Shown here one piece after another: positions 41,945 through 51,317 of a stretch of 64,000 nucleotides of DNA. Location: assembly GCA_012517285.1 (NCBI GenBank), contig JAAYVG010000005.1:1-64000 (forward strand), written 5' to 3'. The translations under genes were made by a program, and so were the position numbers. Below the pieces are notes generated by a model. That model saw only the letters and a list, made by a program, of their open reading frames with translations. It was not told the DNA's origin and ran no database searches. Source of the stretch: Elusimicrobiota bacterium. GTDB lineage: Bacteria > Elusimicrobiota > Elusimicrobia > Elusimicrobiales > UBA9959. Position 1 is the stretch's first letter. The number at the start of each line of letters is the position of its first letter.

Positions 41945-44900
41945 ATGAAAAAAATTTTTTCGTTAATTTCTTTGTTGTTTGTTTCTGTATCTGCTTTTTC
42001 ATACGATAAGATAGATGCTAAGTCTTATCTCGTTGATGCTGCTTTTACTAATGCCAGATCTTTAAGCGTTGATAGCGATATGGTTTATGTATTACTTAAC
42101 AGCAAGGTATCTGTTTATTCTTCGACGCTGTCTTATATAAATTCCTTCCCTGTAAACCTTGAGTCACCAGCTTCCATTACAATCGGTGATGGTAAAATAT
42201 ATATACTTGATTCTGGAAAATCATCTGTTTCAGTTTATGATAAAAGTGGAAAATTTTTGTTCAACTTTGGTTCTGAGGGCTCTGACAATGGTCAGCTTTT
42301 ATCACCATCCGATATCCTCTATTTCAATGGGAGAATCTTTGTTGCCAACACAAAAAATAAAAAAATAAATGTTTATGATAAGAACGGAATATTTCTTTAT
42401 GATTTTTCTGTTATGTTAAATGATGGCATAACTTACCTGCTCCCTACAAGGATTTCTATCGATCCTTATGGAAATCTTTATGTTGGTGAGTCCAAAAGGA
42501 AGGTTATATTAAAATATGATTTAAATGGGAATTGTATATCAAGCTATGATAGATCAGATTTTCCATTTGCCATAACACAGAATGGTTTGATATATACAGG
42601 TAGCGATGAAGGCAAGGTTAAGGAGTATGACCTTGCTTTTTCACACAGCATGCCATTTGGAACAAAGGGGAAGAATAAATATGAGTTTATGGAGTTCACC
42701 GATATAAAGCCTCATGATGGGGGAATATTTGTACTTGATGCTAAAAACAGCAAGATAATATATTTAAAGGTACAGAACAGCTCAGCTCCAAATATTTCAG
42801 CTAATCGTAGTTTGTGGAAAGAACAGATATCGCTTAACCCAACTGATTCATTTAATATAAAGTCTAATGTCTTTAATATATTAAATGATGGTATAATCTA
42901 TTATCTTAATGACAAACAGAAGGGAGTTTTTGTTCACAGGAAGGATAAGGATGAACTACTTCTTGGCTACGGTGAGGGAAGTAATAAGATCAAAAAGATA
43001 AATGATATCTTTATTTACGGTGATAAATCATACTTTGCTGATCTTGATGATACTAAAATAAAAGTCTTTGAGAACTTTAAGTATCTTATCAGCTTTGGTG
43101 ATAAGGTAGGATTTTTTGGTGGTGGAAAGGATGGAAAGTTCTCAAATCCATCAAAGATTTCTATTGATCTAAATGAGAAAGTTTATGTGCTTGATACGAG
43201 CCTTAATATGATTCAGGTTTTTAACAACGATGGCATATTTTTGTATTCAATAGATCTTGCGTCACTTGATATGAACGGTAAATTCTCAGACATATTTAAT
43301 GATGAGGCTGGAAACCTCTATGCATTATCCTACAGCAGCAAAAAGGTATATGTTATGGATTCCAATGGCAAACTGAGTTCAAGTTTTGATATAAAGGATT
43401 CTTATAGGCCTCAGTCATTTGCATATGATGGTATTAAATTTATCTTTATACTTGATACAGAGAGATCAAGGGTTTATGTGTATGATAAAACAGGAAACTT
43501 CTATGCATCATTTTTTGCTAAGGGTGTTACATCAAGAGAGTTTATGAGGCCAGGCAATATAAGGTATAGCAATGGCAGATTGTATATATCTGATGAATCT
43601 CTCGGAAGGATTTCAAGCTTTAAAATTTCATATATACCTGAGATAACCAATTTCAAGATTCTTGGCGAAGATAGTAGGATTAAAATAAGCTGGGATGTCA
43701 ATATTGTGATCAAAAGCAAAGAGATCTTTAGAAGCACTGATAACATAAACTTTACAAGCATTGCAAAACCTGAAAAGAATGAGTATTCTGAGGAAAATCT
43801 TCTCGGTGGTACAACATATTTTTACAAATTAACCGCTACTTCTCTAAGTGGAGATGTCGTATCGGGAGATGTTGTATCATTCTATGTTCAGCCGAAGGAG
43901 GAGGAAAAAACAGAGGTTCTTGAGTCTGCTGATCAGAGTATTAACAACGCAAACAAACCACCACTTGAGATAATAACTGCTGATCTGAAGTATATATTTT
44001 CAGCAAACTATAAATATTATCTTGATAATCCCATAGGAAGCATAACAGTAAAGAACAATACTCAGGATAAGTTTGAGAATATCAAGGTATCGTTCTATCT
44101 AAAGGAGTATATGGATTTTCCTTCCGATATCATAGTAGAGGATCTCCTTCCTAATTCAACGAAAGAGGTAACCATAAAGGCAACCCTTAACAACAAGATC
44201 ATAAATATAACAGAGAACACTCCTATTCAGTCTCAGATATCTGTTAAGTATTATTCAGCAGGTGTGGAAAAGGATGTGACACTAAATGTGCCTGTAAAGA
44301 TTTTGTCAAAGGATTCCATAGTCTGGGATGATACGAGAAGAATAGCAAATTTTATTACTGTTAAAGATCCTGTTGTCGTTGAAATAGCAAAAAACTTGAA
44401 TTCAAAGGTGGATGATATTGATGTAGATGTTGATCCGAGTATAATCACTTTTTCATTTTTTTCAAATTATTTGGCGTCACTTGGAATAAAGTATGTTGAG
44501 GATCCTGTAACACCGTATAAACTTTCAAAGTCAAGCTCTGATGTTATTATAGATACTGTTCTGTATCCGAGGAATCTTATCAAGATTAAATCAGGTGATT
44601 GTGATGACCTCACTGTTATGTTTGCCTCTCTCTTTGAGGCTGTTGGAATAAAGACTGTTATAATGGATTATCCTGATCATATCACTCTTATGTTTGAAAT
44701 AAAAAACAAAGATCTTTCAAAGATAGGTGTTCCTGAGGATATGATAATAAATTATGATAATTCTTATTATCTGCCGGCTGAGGTTACAATGATTTCAAAG
44801 CCTGTATATGAAAACATATCCTATGCCTCAGCTTTTTATAAAAATAATAAAAATCGTGTCAATTTCTATGATACGAGAGCTGCTCTCACTGTTTATGAGC

Positions 44901-45388
44901 CTCCAACACTTGAATCACAAAGCTCTGAAAATATAAAAATAACTGATGAGCTTGTAAAAAAGGTTAAGGATGATGTAGAATCACTCAGTAAGAAAAACTT
45001 TGACTATTATCGCAGATACTATCAAAATATAATTGATAATAATCCTGCCGATATATCAGCAAGATTGAGTCTCGGTATATTATACGCTTCAAATATGATG
45101 AGCGATGAAGCCCTTAAAATTTTTAATCAAGTGTTGGAGAGCGATCCGAAAAATCCATCATCGCTTAATAATATTGGAAATATTTATTATATTAAGGGCG
45201 ATTATCAAAAGGCAATAGATTATTATAACAGATCATATGAGATGGATCCATATGATGCAAATATACTGGTAAACATTTCAAGGTGTTATGTAAAGCTCGG
45301 TAAAAGCGATGAGGCAAGATTGTTTTTTAATAAAGCAGTTTCAATCAATCCAGAGCTTAAAAAATACTCTGGTGATATAATAAAGTAA
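41945..45388 (+). CDS. Secreted giant protein: NHL-type propellers, FnIII, transglutaminase-like domain, TPRs
   Basis: The 1147-residue protein has a signal peptide (MKKIFSLISLLFVSVSAFS). NHL-like beta-propeller repeats (pattern GKIYILDSG....VYDKSGKF) fill about residues 25-285, with a second set at about 345-560. A fibronectin type III-like domain follows at about 563-655 (IPEITNFKILGEDSRIKISW) and an Ig-like segment at about 680-790. A transglutaminase/cysteine-protease-like domain lies at about 810-950, with IKSGDCDDLTVMFASLFEAV (Cys886) and DHITLMFE (His912). Three or more tetratricopeptide repeats end the protein (about 1040-1147). I know no named protein with this set. It is probably periplasmic or surface exposed. 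A GAGGAGGA site precedes the ATG. Confidence 0.8.
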   Translation: MKKIFSLISLLFVSVSAFSYDKIDAKSYLVDAAFTNARSLSVDSDMVYVLLNSKVSVYSSTLSYINSFPVNLESPASITIGDGKIYILDSGKSSVSVYDKSGKFLFNFGSEGSDNGQLLSPSDILYFNGRIFVANTKNKKINVYDKNGIFLYDFSVMLNDGITYLLPTRISIDPYGNLYVGESKRKVILKYDLNGNCISSYDRSDFPFAITQNGLIYTGSDEGKVKEYDLAFSHSMPFGTKGKNKYEFMEFTDIKPHDGGIFVLDAKNSKIIYLKVQNSSAPNISANRSLWKEQISLNPTDSFNIKSNVFNILNDGIIYYLNDKQKGVFVHRKDKDELLLGYGEGSNKIKKINDIFIYGDKSYFADLDDTKIKVFENFKYLISFGDKVGFFGGGKDGKFSNPSKISIDLNEKVYVLDTSLNMIQVFNNDGIFLYSIDLASLDMNGKFSDIFNDEAGNLYALSYSSKKVYVMDSNGKLSSSFDIKDSYRPQSFAYDGIKFIFILDTERSRVYVYDKTGNFYASFFAKGVTSREFMRPGNIRYSNGRLYISDESLGRISSFKISYIPEITNFKILGEDSRIKISWDVNIVIKSKEIFRSTDNINFTSIAKPEKNEYSEENLLGGTTYFYKLTATSLSGDVVSGDVVSFYVQPKEEEKTEVLESADQSINNANKPPLEIITADLKYIFSANYKYYLDNPIGSITVKNNTQDKFENIKVSFYLKEYMDFPSDIIVEDLLPNSTKEVTIKATLNNKIINITENTPIQSQISVKYYSAGVEKDVTLNVPVKILSKDSIVWDDTRRIANFITVKDPVVVEIAKNLNSKVDDIDVDVDPSIITFSFFSNYLASLGIKYVEDPVTPYKLSKSSSDVIIDTVLYPRNLIKIKSGDCDDLTVMFASLFEAVGIKTVIMDYPDHITLMFEIKNKDLSKIGVPEDMIINYDNSYYLPAEVTMISKPVYENISYASAFYKNNKNRVNFYDTRAALTVYEPPTLESQSSENIKITDELVKKVKDDVESLSKKNFDYYRRYYQNIIDNNPADISARLSLGILYASNMMSDEALKIFNQVLESDPKNPSSLNNIGNIYYIKGDYQKAIDYYNRSYEMDPYDANILVNISRCYVKLGKSDEARLFFNKAVSINPELKKYSGDIIK

Positions 45389-45422
45389 AAAAATATTTTA
45401 TGAATCTTTATATGGAGGGTGT

Positions 45423-45884
45423 ATGAAAAAGATTATCTTGGCTGGTTTCTTGGGGATTATAAGCCTGAATGCTTTCTGTGATGATATCAAGCCTTCTGAA
45501 ACCAATAAAAAATGGTATGTGGAGGCTGTTAAAAAGGTAAAACTTAAGCTTAATAGTTTATTGAATCCAACAAAAACTGCATCTGTAACATCAGTTTTTG
45601 GGATAAGGGGTAATAACTATGATTCTAAGAACAGTCTCTACTGGAAGAATATGAACACAGATAAGCTTAACGATAAGATATCAGCTGATAAGAAGGCTCT
45701 TGAATCAATAATAAAGCAGATTGAAGATGGAAAGATTGATGAAGCAAAAACGGGATTAAAGAATTTTATTAAGAACAACCCAAACAGTTATATCATAAAT
45801 GACGCAAAGGAACTTTTAAATAACTTAAACAGTGAAAGTTCTAATAGTGATTCCAATACTGATGATGCTGGTGATGAAAAATAA
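45423..45884 (+). CDS. Small secreted partner protein of unknown function
   Basis: The 153-residue product has a signal peptide (MKKIILAGFLGIISLNAFC). A central segment, TASVTSVFGIRGNNYDSKNS then LYWKN, contains a compact VFGIRG motif ending in the LYW word. A helical TPR-like pair follows (KIDEAKTGLKNFIKNNPNSY) before an Asp/Ser-rich tail. It starts 34 bases after the giant propeller protein with a GGAGG site, so the two are probably co-expressed, and the helical repeats could pair with the TPRs of its neighbour. No family name can be given. Confidence 0.65.
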   Translation: MKKIILAGFLGIISLNAFCDDIKPSETNKKWYVEAVKKVKLKLNSLLNPTKTASVTSVFGIRGNNYDSKNSLYWKNMNTDKLNDKISADKKALESIIKQIEDGKIDEAKTGLKNFIKNNPNSYIINDAKELLNNLNSESSNSDSNTDDAGDEK

Positions 45885-45885
45885 T

Positions 45886-46500
45886 CTATCTCTTTGATAG
45901 ATCAATGAGTGTTTCATAGAGCATATTGTCTATAACATATTTTTCTTTTCCTGAAAATATTGAAATTGGATAGAACGGGAAAAGCAGAAGATGAAATGTG
46001 GTTTTAACCTCTCCAGTTTTTTCAAATTTGTATTCTTTATCGTTCTGCTCTGCTGTTACAAACATACGGTATGTAACCTTTAAAGATGCCGGAAGGATAA
46101 GAATATATCCAGTGTCAACAAGAAATGTTGAAAATAATTCTGAATAATTCCATCTACCGTATGTTAAAAGAATAATCTTTACAGTTCCTGTCCCGTTTGT
46201 TTCATCATACATATTACTTTCTTTAAATTTTTCTATTACTCTCTTCTTAAACTTTATATAATCATCATCATCTACTTCCTGAGGTGTGAGTGTATTGAGA
46301 TCCTTTTCAAGACGATTGACCTTGTTGTAATCAGTGTAGCTGTAGTTTTTCCACTGAACAAGTATTTGTTTGTATGGATTTTTGGCTGTTTTCTCTAAGT
46401 CTAATATCTCATTTCTCGGTATCAGTTTGGTCTTGCTTGTTGATACGCAGGATGAGAGGAAAAGAATGACAGCAAAGAATAGAATATTTATTTTTTTCAT
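45886..46500 (-). CDS. Putative lipoprotein
   Basis: I chose the ATG at 46500 (204 residues, MKKINILFFAVILFLSSCVS) because it begins directly with a lipoprotein signal (lipobox LSSC). The longer frame starting at 46542 would add 14 unconserved residues. A perfect TATAAT on this strand lies 7 bases before the chosen ATG, which also supports it. The mature protein has a segment (VKIILLTYGRWNYSELFSTF then LVDTGYILILPASLKVTYRM) resembling small lipoproteins with a DUF4410-like strand pattern. It is convergent with the small secreted protein gene, two bases from its stop. Function is unknown. Confidence 0.65.
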   Translation of the reverse strand: MKKINILFFAVILFLSSCVSTSKTKLIPRNEILDLEKTAKNPYKQILVQWKNYSYTDYNKVNRLEKDLNTLTPQEVDDDDYIKFKKRVIEKFKESNMYDETNGTGTVKIILLTYGRWNYSELFSTFLVDTGYILILPASLKVTYRMFVTAEQNDKEYKFEKTGEVKTTFHLLLFPFYPISIFSGKEKYVIDNMLYETLIDLSKR

Positions 46501-46507
46501 CAAATTT

Positions 46508-46513
46508 ATTATA
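46508..46513 (-). promoter_or_regulatory. -10 box 7 nt before the lipoprotein start (leaderless candidate)
   Basis: On the minus strand TATAAT is followed by AAATTTG and then ATG at 46500. The distance equals that at 30457 and 31458, and there is no ribosome binding site. No good -35 hexamer was found. Confidence 0.5.
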
Positions 46514-46574
46514 CAAATTTTTATATTATTTTTTCTAATCACATTATAAATTTTTTAGATTTGAAAAAAAAATT

Positions 46575-46580
46575 TATAAT
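46575..46580 (+). promoter_or_regulatory. -10 box for korA
   Basis: TATAAT at 46575-46580 is preceded at a 16-base distance by a weak TTTTAG (46553-46558). An AGGAGAGG site and the ATG at 46607 follow. It diverges from the lipoprotein promoter. Confidence 0.5.
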
Positions 46581-46606
46581 TTGTATATTAATCTTAGGAG
46601 AGGTTT

Positions 46607-48460
46607 ATGAATAAAAAAACAAATAAAAGTGTTAATATAACCAATAAAAAAATGAGTGTTATAAGATTTGCTGGCGATAGCGGTGATGGAATACAACTTG
46701 TTGGAACACAGTTCGCAAATGCAACCGCTATAGCTGGGAATGAGCTTTCAACACTTCCTGATTATCCAGCAGAGATAAGGGCTCCTCAGGGGAGCCTCGG
46801 TGGGGTGAGTGGCTTTCAGGTAGCATTTGGAAACGAATCTGTTATGAGTCCTGGTAGCAGGGCTGATTTTCTGGTTGTTATGAATCCAGCAGCCTTAAAG
46901 GTTAACATAAAGTATCTTGACAGGGGAAGTGTTGTTGTTGCAAACTCCAGCAACTTTACACCTGATAATCTTAAAAAGGCCGGTTATGATTCTAATCCTC
47001 TCGAGGATGGATCGCTTTCAAACTATAGAGTTTTATCTGTGGATGCAAACTATCTTGTTGAAGAAACGCTTAAGGATACTGGACTTACTAAATCTGAGAT
47101 ATTAAAAACAAAGAATTTCTTTATGCTTGGGGTTCTTTACTGGATATTTGATCTTCCAATTGAGGTAACAGCAAAATGGATTGATGAAAAGTTTAAAAAG
47201 AATCCTAAGATTGCTGATGCAAATAAAAAAGTTTTATATGCCGGTTATAATTATGCAGAAAATACTGAGATGTTTGATGCAAGATTTAATATAGAAAAGG
47301 GTAATCTTTCAAAGGGTAAATATCATAACGTTACTGGCAATGAAGCAAGTTGCTATGCCCTCATTGCTGCATCAAAAAAATTAGGAAGAAAAGTTTTTTA
47401 TGGTTCATATCCTATAACGCCTGCTACTGAGATACTCCATACTTTTTCAAAGCTCAAAAGCAAAGATATCGTTGTTTTTCAGGCTGAGGATGAGATCGCT
47501 GCTATATGTGCTTCAATAGGTGCAGCCTATTCTGGGTGTCTTTCCTCAACAGGAACAAGCGGGCCTGGACTTTCTCTTAAAACAGAAGCTCTTGGTCTTG
47601 CCGTCATAAGCGAGCTTCCTCTCGTGGTGGTGGATGTTCAGAGAAGTGGACCATCAACCGGGATACCAACAAAGACAGAGCAGTCGGATCTTTTTATATC
47701 AGCGTTTGGGAGACATGGTGATTCTCCGCTTGTTGTTCTTGCTGCAAGAAGTCCTGCTGATTGCTTTTATACCGTTTATGAGGCCTCAAGGCTTGCGGTT
47801 AAGTATATGACTCCAGTGATAGTTCTTACATCGGCCTATATCGCTCAGGGATCAGAACCATTCAAAATTCCATCAAATTCGGAGTTAAAAAATTTTGAGA
47901 TAGAAAAGTTGCCTTCAGCTGATTTGTTCAAGCCGTATATGAGAAATCCCGAAACATTTGTTAGACCATGGGCATATCCTCCTATGAAGGGATATGAGCA
48001 CAGAATAGGTGGACTTGAAAAAACCAATATTGCCGGTAATGTCAGTCATGAACCAGAGAATCATCAGATCATGACCGATTACAGAATCGGCAAGATAAAG
48101 AAGGTTCAGTCTGATATTCCGCCAACTGAGATCTATGGCAACAAGGATGCTGATATGGTTGTGGTTGGATGGGGTTCAACCTATGGTGCTATGATGAGTG
48201 CTGTTCAACTGGCTAATTCTAAGGGGATAGATACTGCTTTCATAAATATGAAGTATTTAAATCCTTTACCAGCGGATCTCGGTGATAAGCTTAATAAATA
48301 TAAAAAGATAGTTGTGATCGAAGAAAATAAAGGGCAGATGGCATTTGTTTTAAAAGGAAATTATCTTGTTGATATCGTAAGCAGAACAAAGGTTACAGGT
48401 CAACCATTTACAACTGAGGAGATACTCAATATAATTGAGGAAGAGTTTAGAAATAGATGA
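46607..48460 (+). CDS. korA: 2-oxoacid:ferredoxin oxidoreductase, fused gamma-alpha subunit
   Basis: With KorB this enzyme oxidises (or forms) 2-oxoacids such as 2-oxoglutarate using CoA and ferredoxin in the cytoplasm. The 617-residue subunit begins with the gamma domain (VIRFAGDSGDGIQLVGTQFA; AEIRAPQGSLGGVSGFQVAF) and continues with the alpha domain (NEASCYALIAASKKLGRKVF then YGSYPITPATEI, TGTSGPGLSLKTEALGLAVI, VVVDVQRSGPSTGIPTKTEQ then SDL). KLNKYKKIVVIEENKGQMAF is the C-terminal domain. The gamma-alpha fusion with a separate KorB is the two-subunit type of 2-oxoglutarate synthases. No ferredoxin subunit gene is adjacent. 2-oxoglutarate preference is inferred from architecture. Confidence 0.92.
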   Translation: MNKKTNKSVNITNKKMSVIRFAGDSGDGIQLVGTQFANATAIAGNELSTLPDYPAEIRAPQGSLGGVSGFQVAFGNESVMSPGSRADFLVVMNPAALKVNIKYLDRGSVVVANSSNFTPDNLKKAGYDSNPLEDGSLSNYRVLSVDANYLVEETLKDTGLTKSEILKTKNFFMLGVLYWIFDLPIEVTAKWIDEKFKKNPKIADANKKVLYAGYNYAENTEMFDARFNIEKGNLSKGKYHNVTGNEASCYALIAASKKLGRKVFYGSYPITPATEILHTFSKLKSKDIVVFQAEDEIAAICASIGAAYSGCLSSTGTSGPGLSLKTEALGLAVISELPLVVVDVQRSGPSTGIPTKTEQSDLFISAFGRHGDSPLVVLAARSPADCFYTVYEASRLAVKYMTPVIVLTSAYIAQGSEPFKIPSNSELKNFEIEKLPSADLFKPYMRNPETFVRPWAYPPMKGYEHRIGGLEKTNIAGNVSHEPENHQIMTDYRIGKIKKVQSDIPPTEIYGNKDADMVVVGWGSTYGAMMSAVQLANSKGIDTAFINMKYLNPLPADLGDKLNKYKKIVVIEENKGQMAFVLKGNYLVDIVSRTKVTGQPFTTEEILNIIEEEFRNR

Positions 48461-48505
48461 TGTAGTTTTTTGTAATTGTGATTAGAAAAAATACAGGAGG
48501 AGAAT

Positions 48506-49492
48506 ATGACAAAGTTAACGCCGAATGATTTCTCATCAAATTTACCGATAAAGTGGTGCCCAGGATGTGGAGATTATGCTATACTGAATTCTGTAAAAAA
48601 ATCAATGGCGGAGCTGGGTATAGATCATGAAAAGTATGTCGTGGTTTCAGGTATAGGTTGCTCAAGCAGGTTTCCCTATTATGTTAATACATATGGATAT
48701 CATACCATTCACGGAAGGGCTATACCAGTGGCTACTGGTATAAAGCTTTCTAATCCTGATCTTATGGTTTTCGTTGTAACTGGTGATGGGGATTGCCTTT
48801 CTATAGGTGGGAACCATTTCATCCATGGAATAAGAAGAAATATTGGGCTTAAAGTTCTGATGTTTAATAACAGAATTTATGCACTTACAAAGGGTCAGGC
48901 CTCTCCTACAACACTTCCAGGCGCAAAAACAAAAACAACACCTTATGGAAGCACAGACTATCCATTCAATCCTATGCTTTTTGCAGTTGGGATGAGAGCT
49001 CCGTTTGTAGCAAGGAGTATTGACACTGATATAAATGGAACATCTTCAATAATAACAGAGGCAGCTAAGAATGAGGGCTTTGCATTCGTTGAGATACTTC
49101 AAAAATGTGTTGTCTTCACTGATAAAGAATTTGATGTCTTTAAAAATCCTGAGACCAAGGATGATATGATTGTAAGAATAGAGGATAAAAAACCTATGAT
49201 CTTTGGCAAGAATAGAAATAAGGCTATTGTTGTTGAGAATAATACACCAAAGATTGTTGAGTTTGATCCGTCTATCGTCCCATCAAATCTTACTATATAT
49301 GATTCTTCAGATGTAAATTTAGCATATATCATATCCTCGCTTATGCCACCTGAGTTTCCATTACCGCTTGGGATTTTTTTAAGATTTGCTAAAACATCTT
49401 ATGAGAATTTATTTTATAACAGCGTGAAAGATGTAGCCACCCCTTCTTCTGTTGAAGAAATATTAAAAGAAAGCACATATGAGATAAAATAA
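48506..49492 (+). CDS. korB: 2-oxoacid:ferredoxin oxidoreductase beta subunit
   Basis: The 328-residue subunit binds thiamine diphosphate and an iron-sulfur cluster. Cluster cysteines are Cys18 and Cys21 in IKWCPGCGDY, Cys52 in GIGCSSRFP, and a later one in LQKCVVFTD. The TPP motif is VVTGDGDCLSIGGNHFIHGI then RRN, and the GRAIPVATGIKLSNPDL and NNRIYALTKGQASPT segments are typical. A GGAGGAG site precedes the ATG, 45 bases after korA. It is followed by a palindrome made of MITE ends and then the pilus cluster. Confidence 0.93.
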   Translation: MTKLTPNDFSSNLPIKWCPGCGDYAILNSVKKSMAELGIDHEKYVVVSGIGCSSRFPYYVNTYGYHTIHGRAIPVATGIKLSNPDLMVFVVTGDGDCLSIGGNHFIHGIRRNIGLKVLMFNNRIYALTKGQASPTTLPGAKTKTTPYGSTDYPFNPMLFAVGMRAPFVARSIDTDINGTSSIITEAAKNEGFAFVEILQKCVVFTDKEFDVFKNPETKDDMIVRIEDKKPMIFGKNRNKAIVVENNTPKIVEFDPSIVPSNLTIYDSSDVNLAYIISSLMPPEFPLPLGIFLRFAKTSYENLFYNSVKDVATPSSVEEILKESTYEIK

Positions 49493-49498
49493 TTTATT

Positions 49499-49524
49499 TA
49501 GGGTTCACTGAGAAGTGAACCCTA
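49499..49524. repeat. Joined MITE ends forming a perfect hairpin
   Basis: TAGGGTTCACT and AGTGAACCCTA form an 11-bp stem around GAGA, seven bases after the korB stop. The arms equal the outer 11 bases of the 275-bp element at 15404-15678, including the TA ends. It could be an internally deleted copy. It might also help end korB transcripts, but no T-tract follows. Confidence 0.65.
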
Positions 49525-49623
49525 TTTAGTAAAAATTAAATAAATATTTAATATAATAAATTTATAACATAGTTATGAGACGATTGGAAGAATTAATAAG
49601 TATCTAATCGTTATATATTTTTT

Positions 49624-50775
49624 ATGAAAAAATATTTGAGAACATTTTTCCCCGAGGATAGCATACTTGGCATAGATATTGGCAACTATGCCATAAAGTT
49701 TGTCCTTTTTGATAAAACTGGTGAAAACATTTCTTTAAAAAACTTTGGTTATCTGCCGCTCAATATTCCTCAGGATATAGAGCCTGCTGAACGAAAAACA
49801 ATTATCTCAGGAGAGATATCTAAATACGTCAAGAAAGAAGGGATTAAAACAAAGTATGCTGCTACGTCTGTTTCAGGAAATTCAGTTATAACAAGATATA
49901 TAAAGCTTCCAAAGATTGATAAGAAGGAGCTCGATCTGAGGATATCATCAGAGGCTGAGGCATTCATTCCTTTTGATATAAATGATGTTGCTCTTTCATA
50001 CTTTATTATAAATGATGATGTCTTTGAGGATGGTCAGAGCAGAATGGAGCTGGTGCTTGTTGCTGTAAAGAAAGAATTAATAGATGAAAGAACTGAAATA
50101 ATAACAACTGCTGGTCTTATCCCAGTTTTAATTGATGTTGATAGCTTTGCAATTGAGAATGTAGTCAATTTTATAGAGGGAAGACCATCAGAAAATAACA
50201 GATCAATAATGGTTATAAACATCGGTCAAAGGCTTACAAACATATCAATACTTGTAAACAACATATCAATATCAAATGATAAAAAGGAGCAAAGCTTTCC
50301 ATTTTATTCAAAGCTTGTAAGGGACGTTTTTGTTGGAGGATATTCAATTGATAGAATGATATCAAAGAAGATGAATTTAGATATACACAATGTGGATGAG
50401 ATTAAAAAGAGTGCTAAGATACTTGTTGATGATGATGATAAATTGGATGCGATAAAAAACTATGATAAGTTTACCATTTCAACATCAAGAATAATTTCTG
50501 GTGTTGTAAAGGAATTGATAAATGATATAAACAGATCCATTGATTTTTTTATATCATCAGGAATGGATGTCTCTATATCAAAGATATACCTCTGTGGTGG
50601 ATGCTCGTCCATTAAGAACTTGGATAAGTTTATGTTCAATGAGCTTAAAATTCCTGTTGAATATATAAATCCTTTTAAGTTTGTGAAAAACAGGCCTGAT
50701 AATATCCCAGAGTATATGTTGAATTCACTTGCTGTGGCTGCAGGTCTTTCTTTGAGGAGCATTAAGGATTTATGA
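49624..50775 (+). CDS. pilM: Type IV pilus inner-membrane platform protein PilM
   Basis: PilM is a cytoplasmic actin-like protein that binds the N-terminus of PilN. The 383-residue protein shows ILGIDIGNYAIKFVLFDKTG (phosphate 1), the RKTIISGEISKYVKKEGIKT segment, SVSGNSVITRYIKLPKIDKK with the RYI.LP motif of PilM, SEAEAFIPFDINDVALSYFI, and the adenosine-type IYLCGGCSSIKNLDKFM. The order pilM-N-O-P-Q with overlapping ends confirms it. No ribosome binding site precedes the ATG, and an AT-rich TTATATATTT word ends 4 bases before it. Confidence 0.92.
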   Translation: MKKYLRTFFPEDSILGIDIGNYAIKFVLFDKTGENISLKNFGYLPLNIPQDIEPAERKTIISGEISKYVKKEGIKTKYAATSVSGNSVITRYIKLPKIDKKELDLRISSEAEAFIPFDINDVALSYFIINDDVFEDGQSRMELVLVAVKKELIDERTEIITTAGLIPVLIDVDSFAIENVVNFIEGRPSENNRSIMVINIGQRLTNISILVNNISISNDKKEQSFPFYSKLVRDVFVGGYSIDRMISKKMNLDIHNVDEIKKSAKILVDDDDKLDAIKNYDKFTISTSRIISGVVKELINDINRSIDFFISSGMDVSISKIYLCGGCSSIKNLDKFMFNELKIPVEYINPFKFVKNRPDNIPEYMLNSLAVAAGLSLRSIKDL

Positions 50776-51317
50776 TCAAAATAAACCTTTCTCCTAAAAA
50801 TTATGTTGATAAAATTTATTCAAGTGTTTTTGCTGCAAAGGTTGCTCTGGGCGGAATATCTTTGTTCATAATTTTATTTGTTCTTTTTGTCTTTCACTAT
50901 ACTTCTTTTAGAAATCTTCAGGTTGATTATTATGTGAAACAGAAGGAGTATGAGCTGTTGAAGAAGGATGTGGATCGTTCCAATGATATACAAAAGCAGA
51001 TAAATGAAATAAACAATTATATATCAGCCGTTGATAAAATAAACAAAAATAGATTCTTATATATAGCTTTTATGCAGGATATCGTTAACAACCTTCCTGA
51101 GACAATGTGGTTTGGAGGTATAACAACAGTTTCAAAGACTGATCATATAGAAGTGAGTATAAATCTTAACTCCAATTCACTTGAGGATATGGTGTGGTGG
51201 TATTCCCTTTTGGATAAAAGTTCTAAAAGATATTCCAATGTAAAAATCTCTCAGATAATGTCAAATGGAGATTTTTATAATACACAGCTAACATTTAGTT
51301 ATGACTACGAAGTATGA
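50772..51317 (+). CDS. pilN: Type IV pilus assembly protein PilN
   Basis: PilN is a bitopic inner-membrane protein linking PilM to PilO. The 181-residue protein has the conserved cytoplasmic start IKINLSPKNYVDK (INL.P motif that binds PilM), one membrane segment (VALGGISLFIILFVLFVFHY, about residues 25-45), a coiled coil (about 50-95) and a small periplasmic ferredoxin-like domain. NLPETMWFGGITTVSKTDHI is the equivalent of the family P.....W L..L segment. Start overlaps the pilM stop (ATGA). Confidence 0.9.
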   Translation: MIKINLSPKNYVDKIYSSVFAAKVALGGISLFIILFVLFVFHYTSFRNLQVDYYVKQKEYELLKKDVDRSNDIQKQINEINNYISAVDKINKNRFLYIAFMQDIVNNLPETMWFGGITTVSKTDHIEVSINLNSNSLEDMVWWYSLLDKSSKRYSNVKISQIMSNGDFYNTQLTFSYDYEV

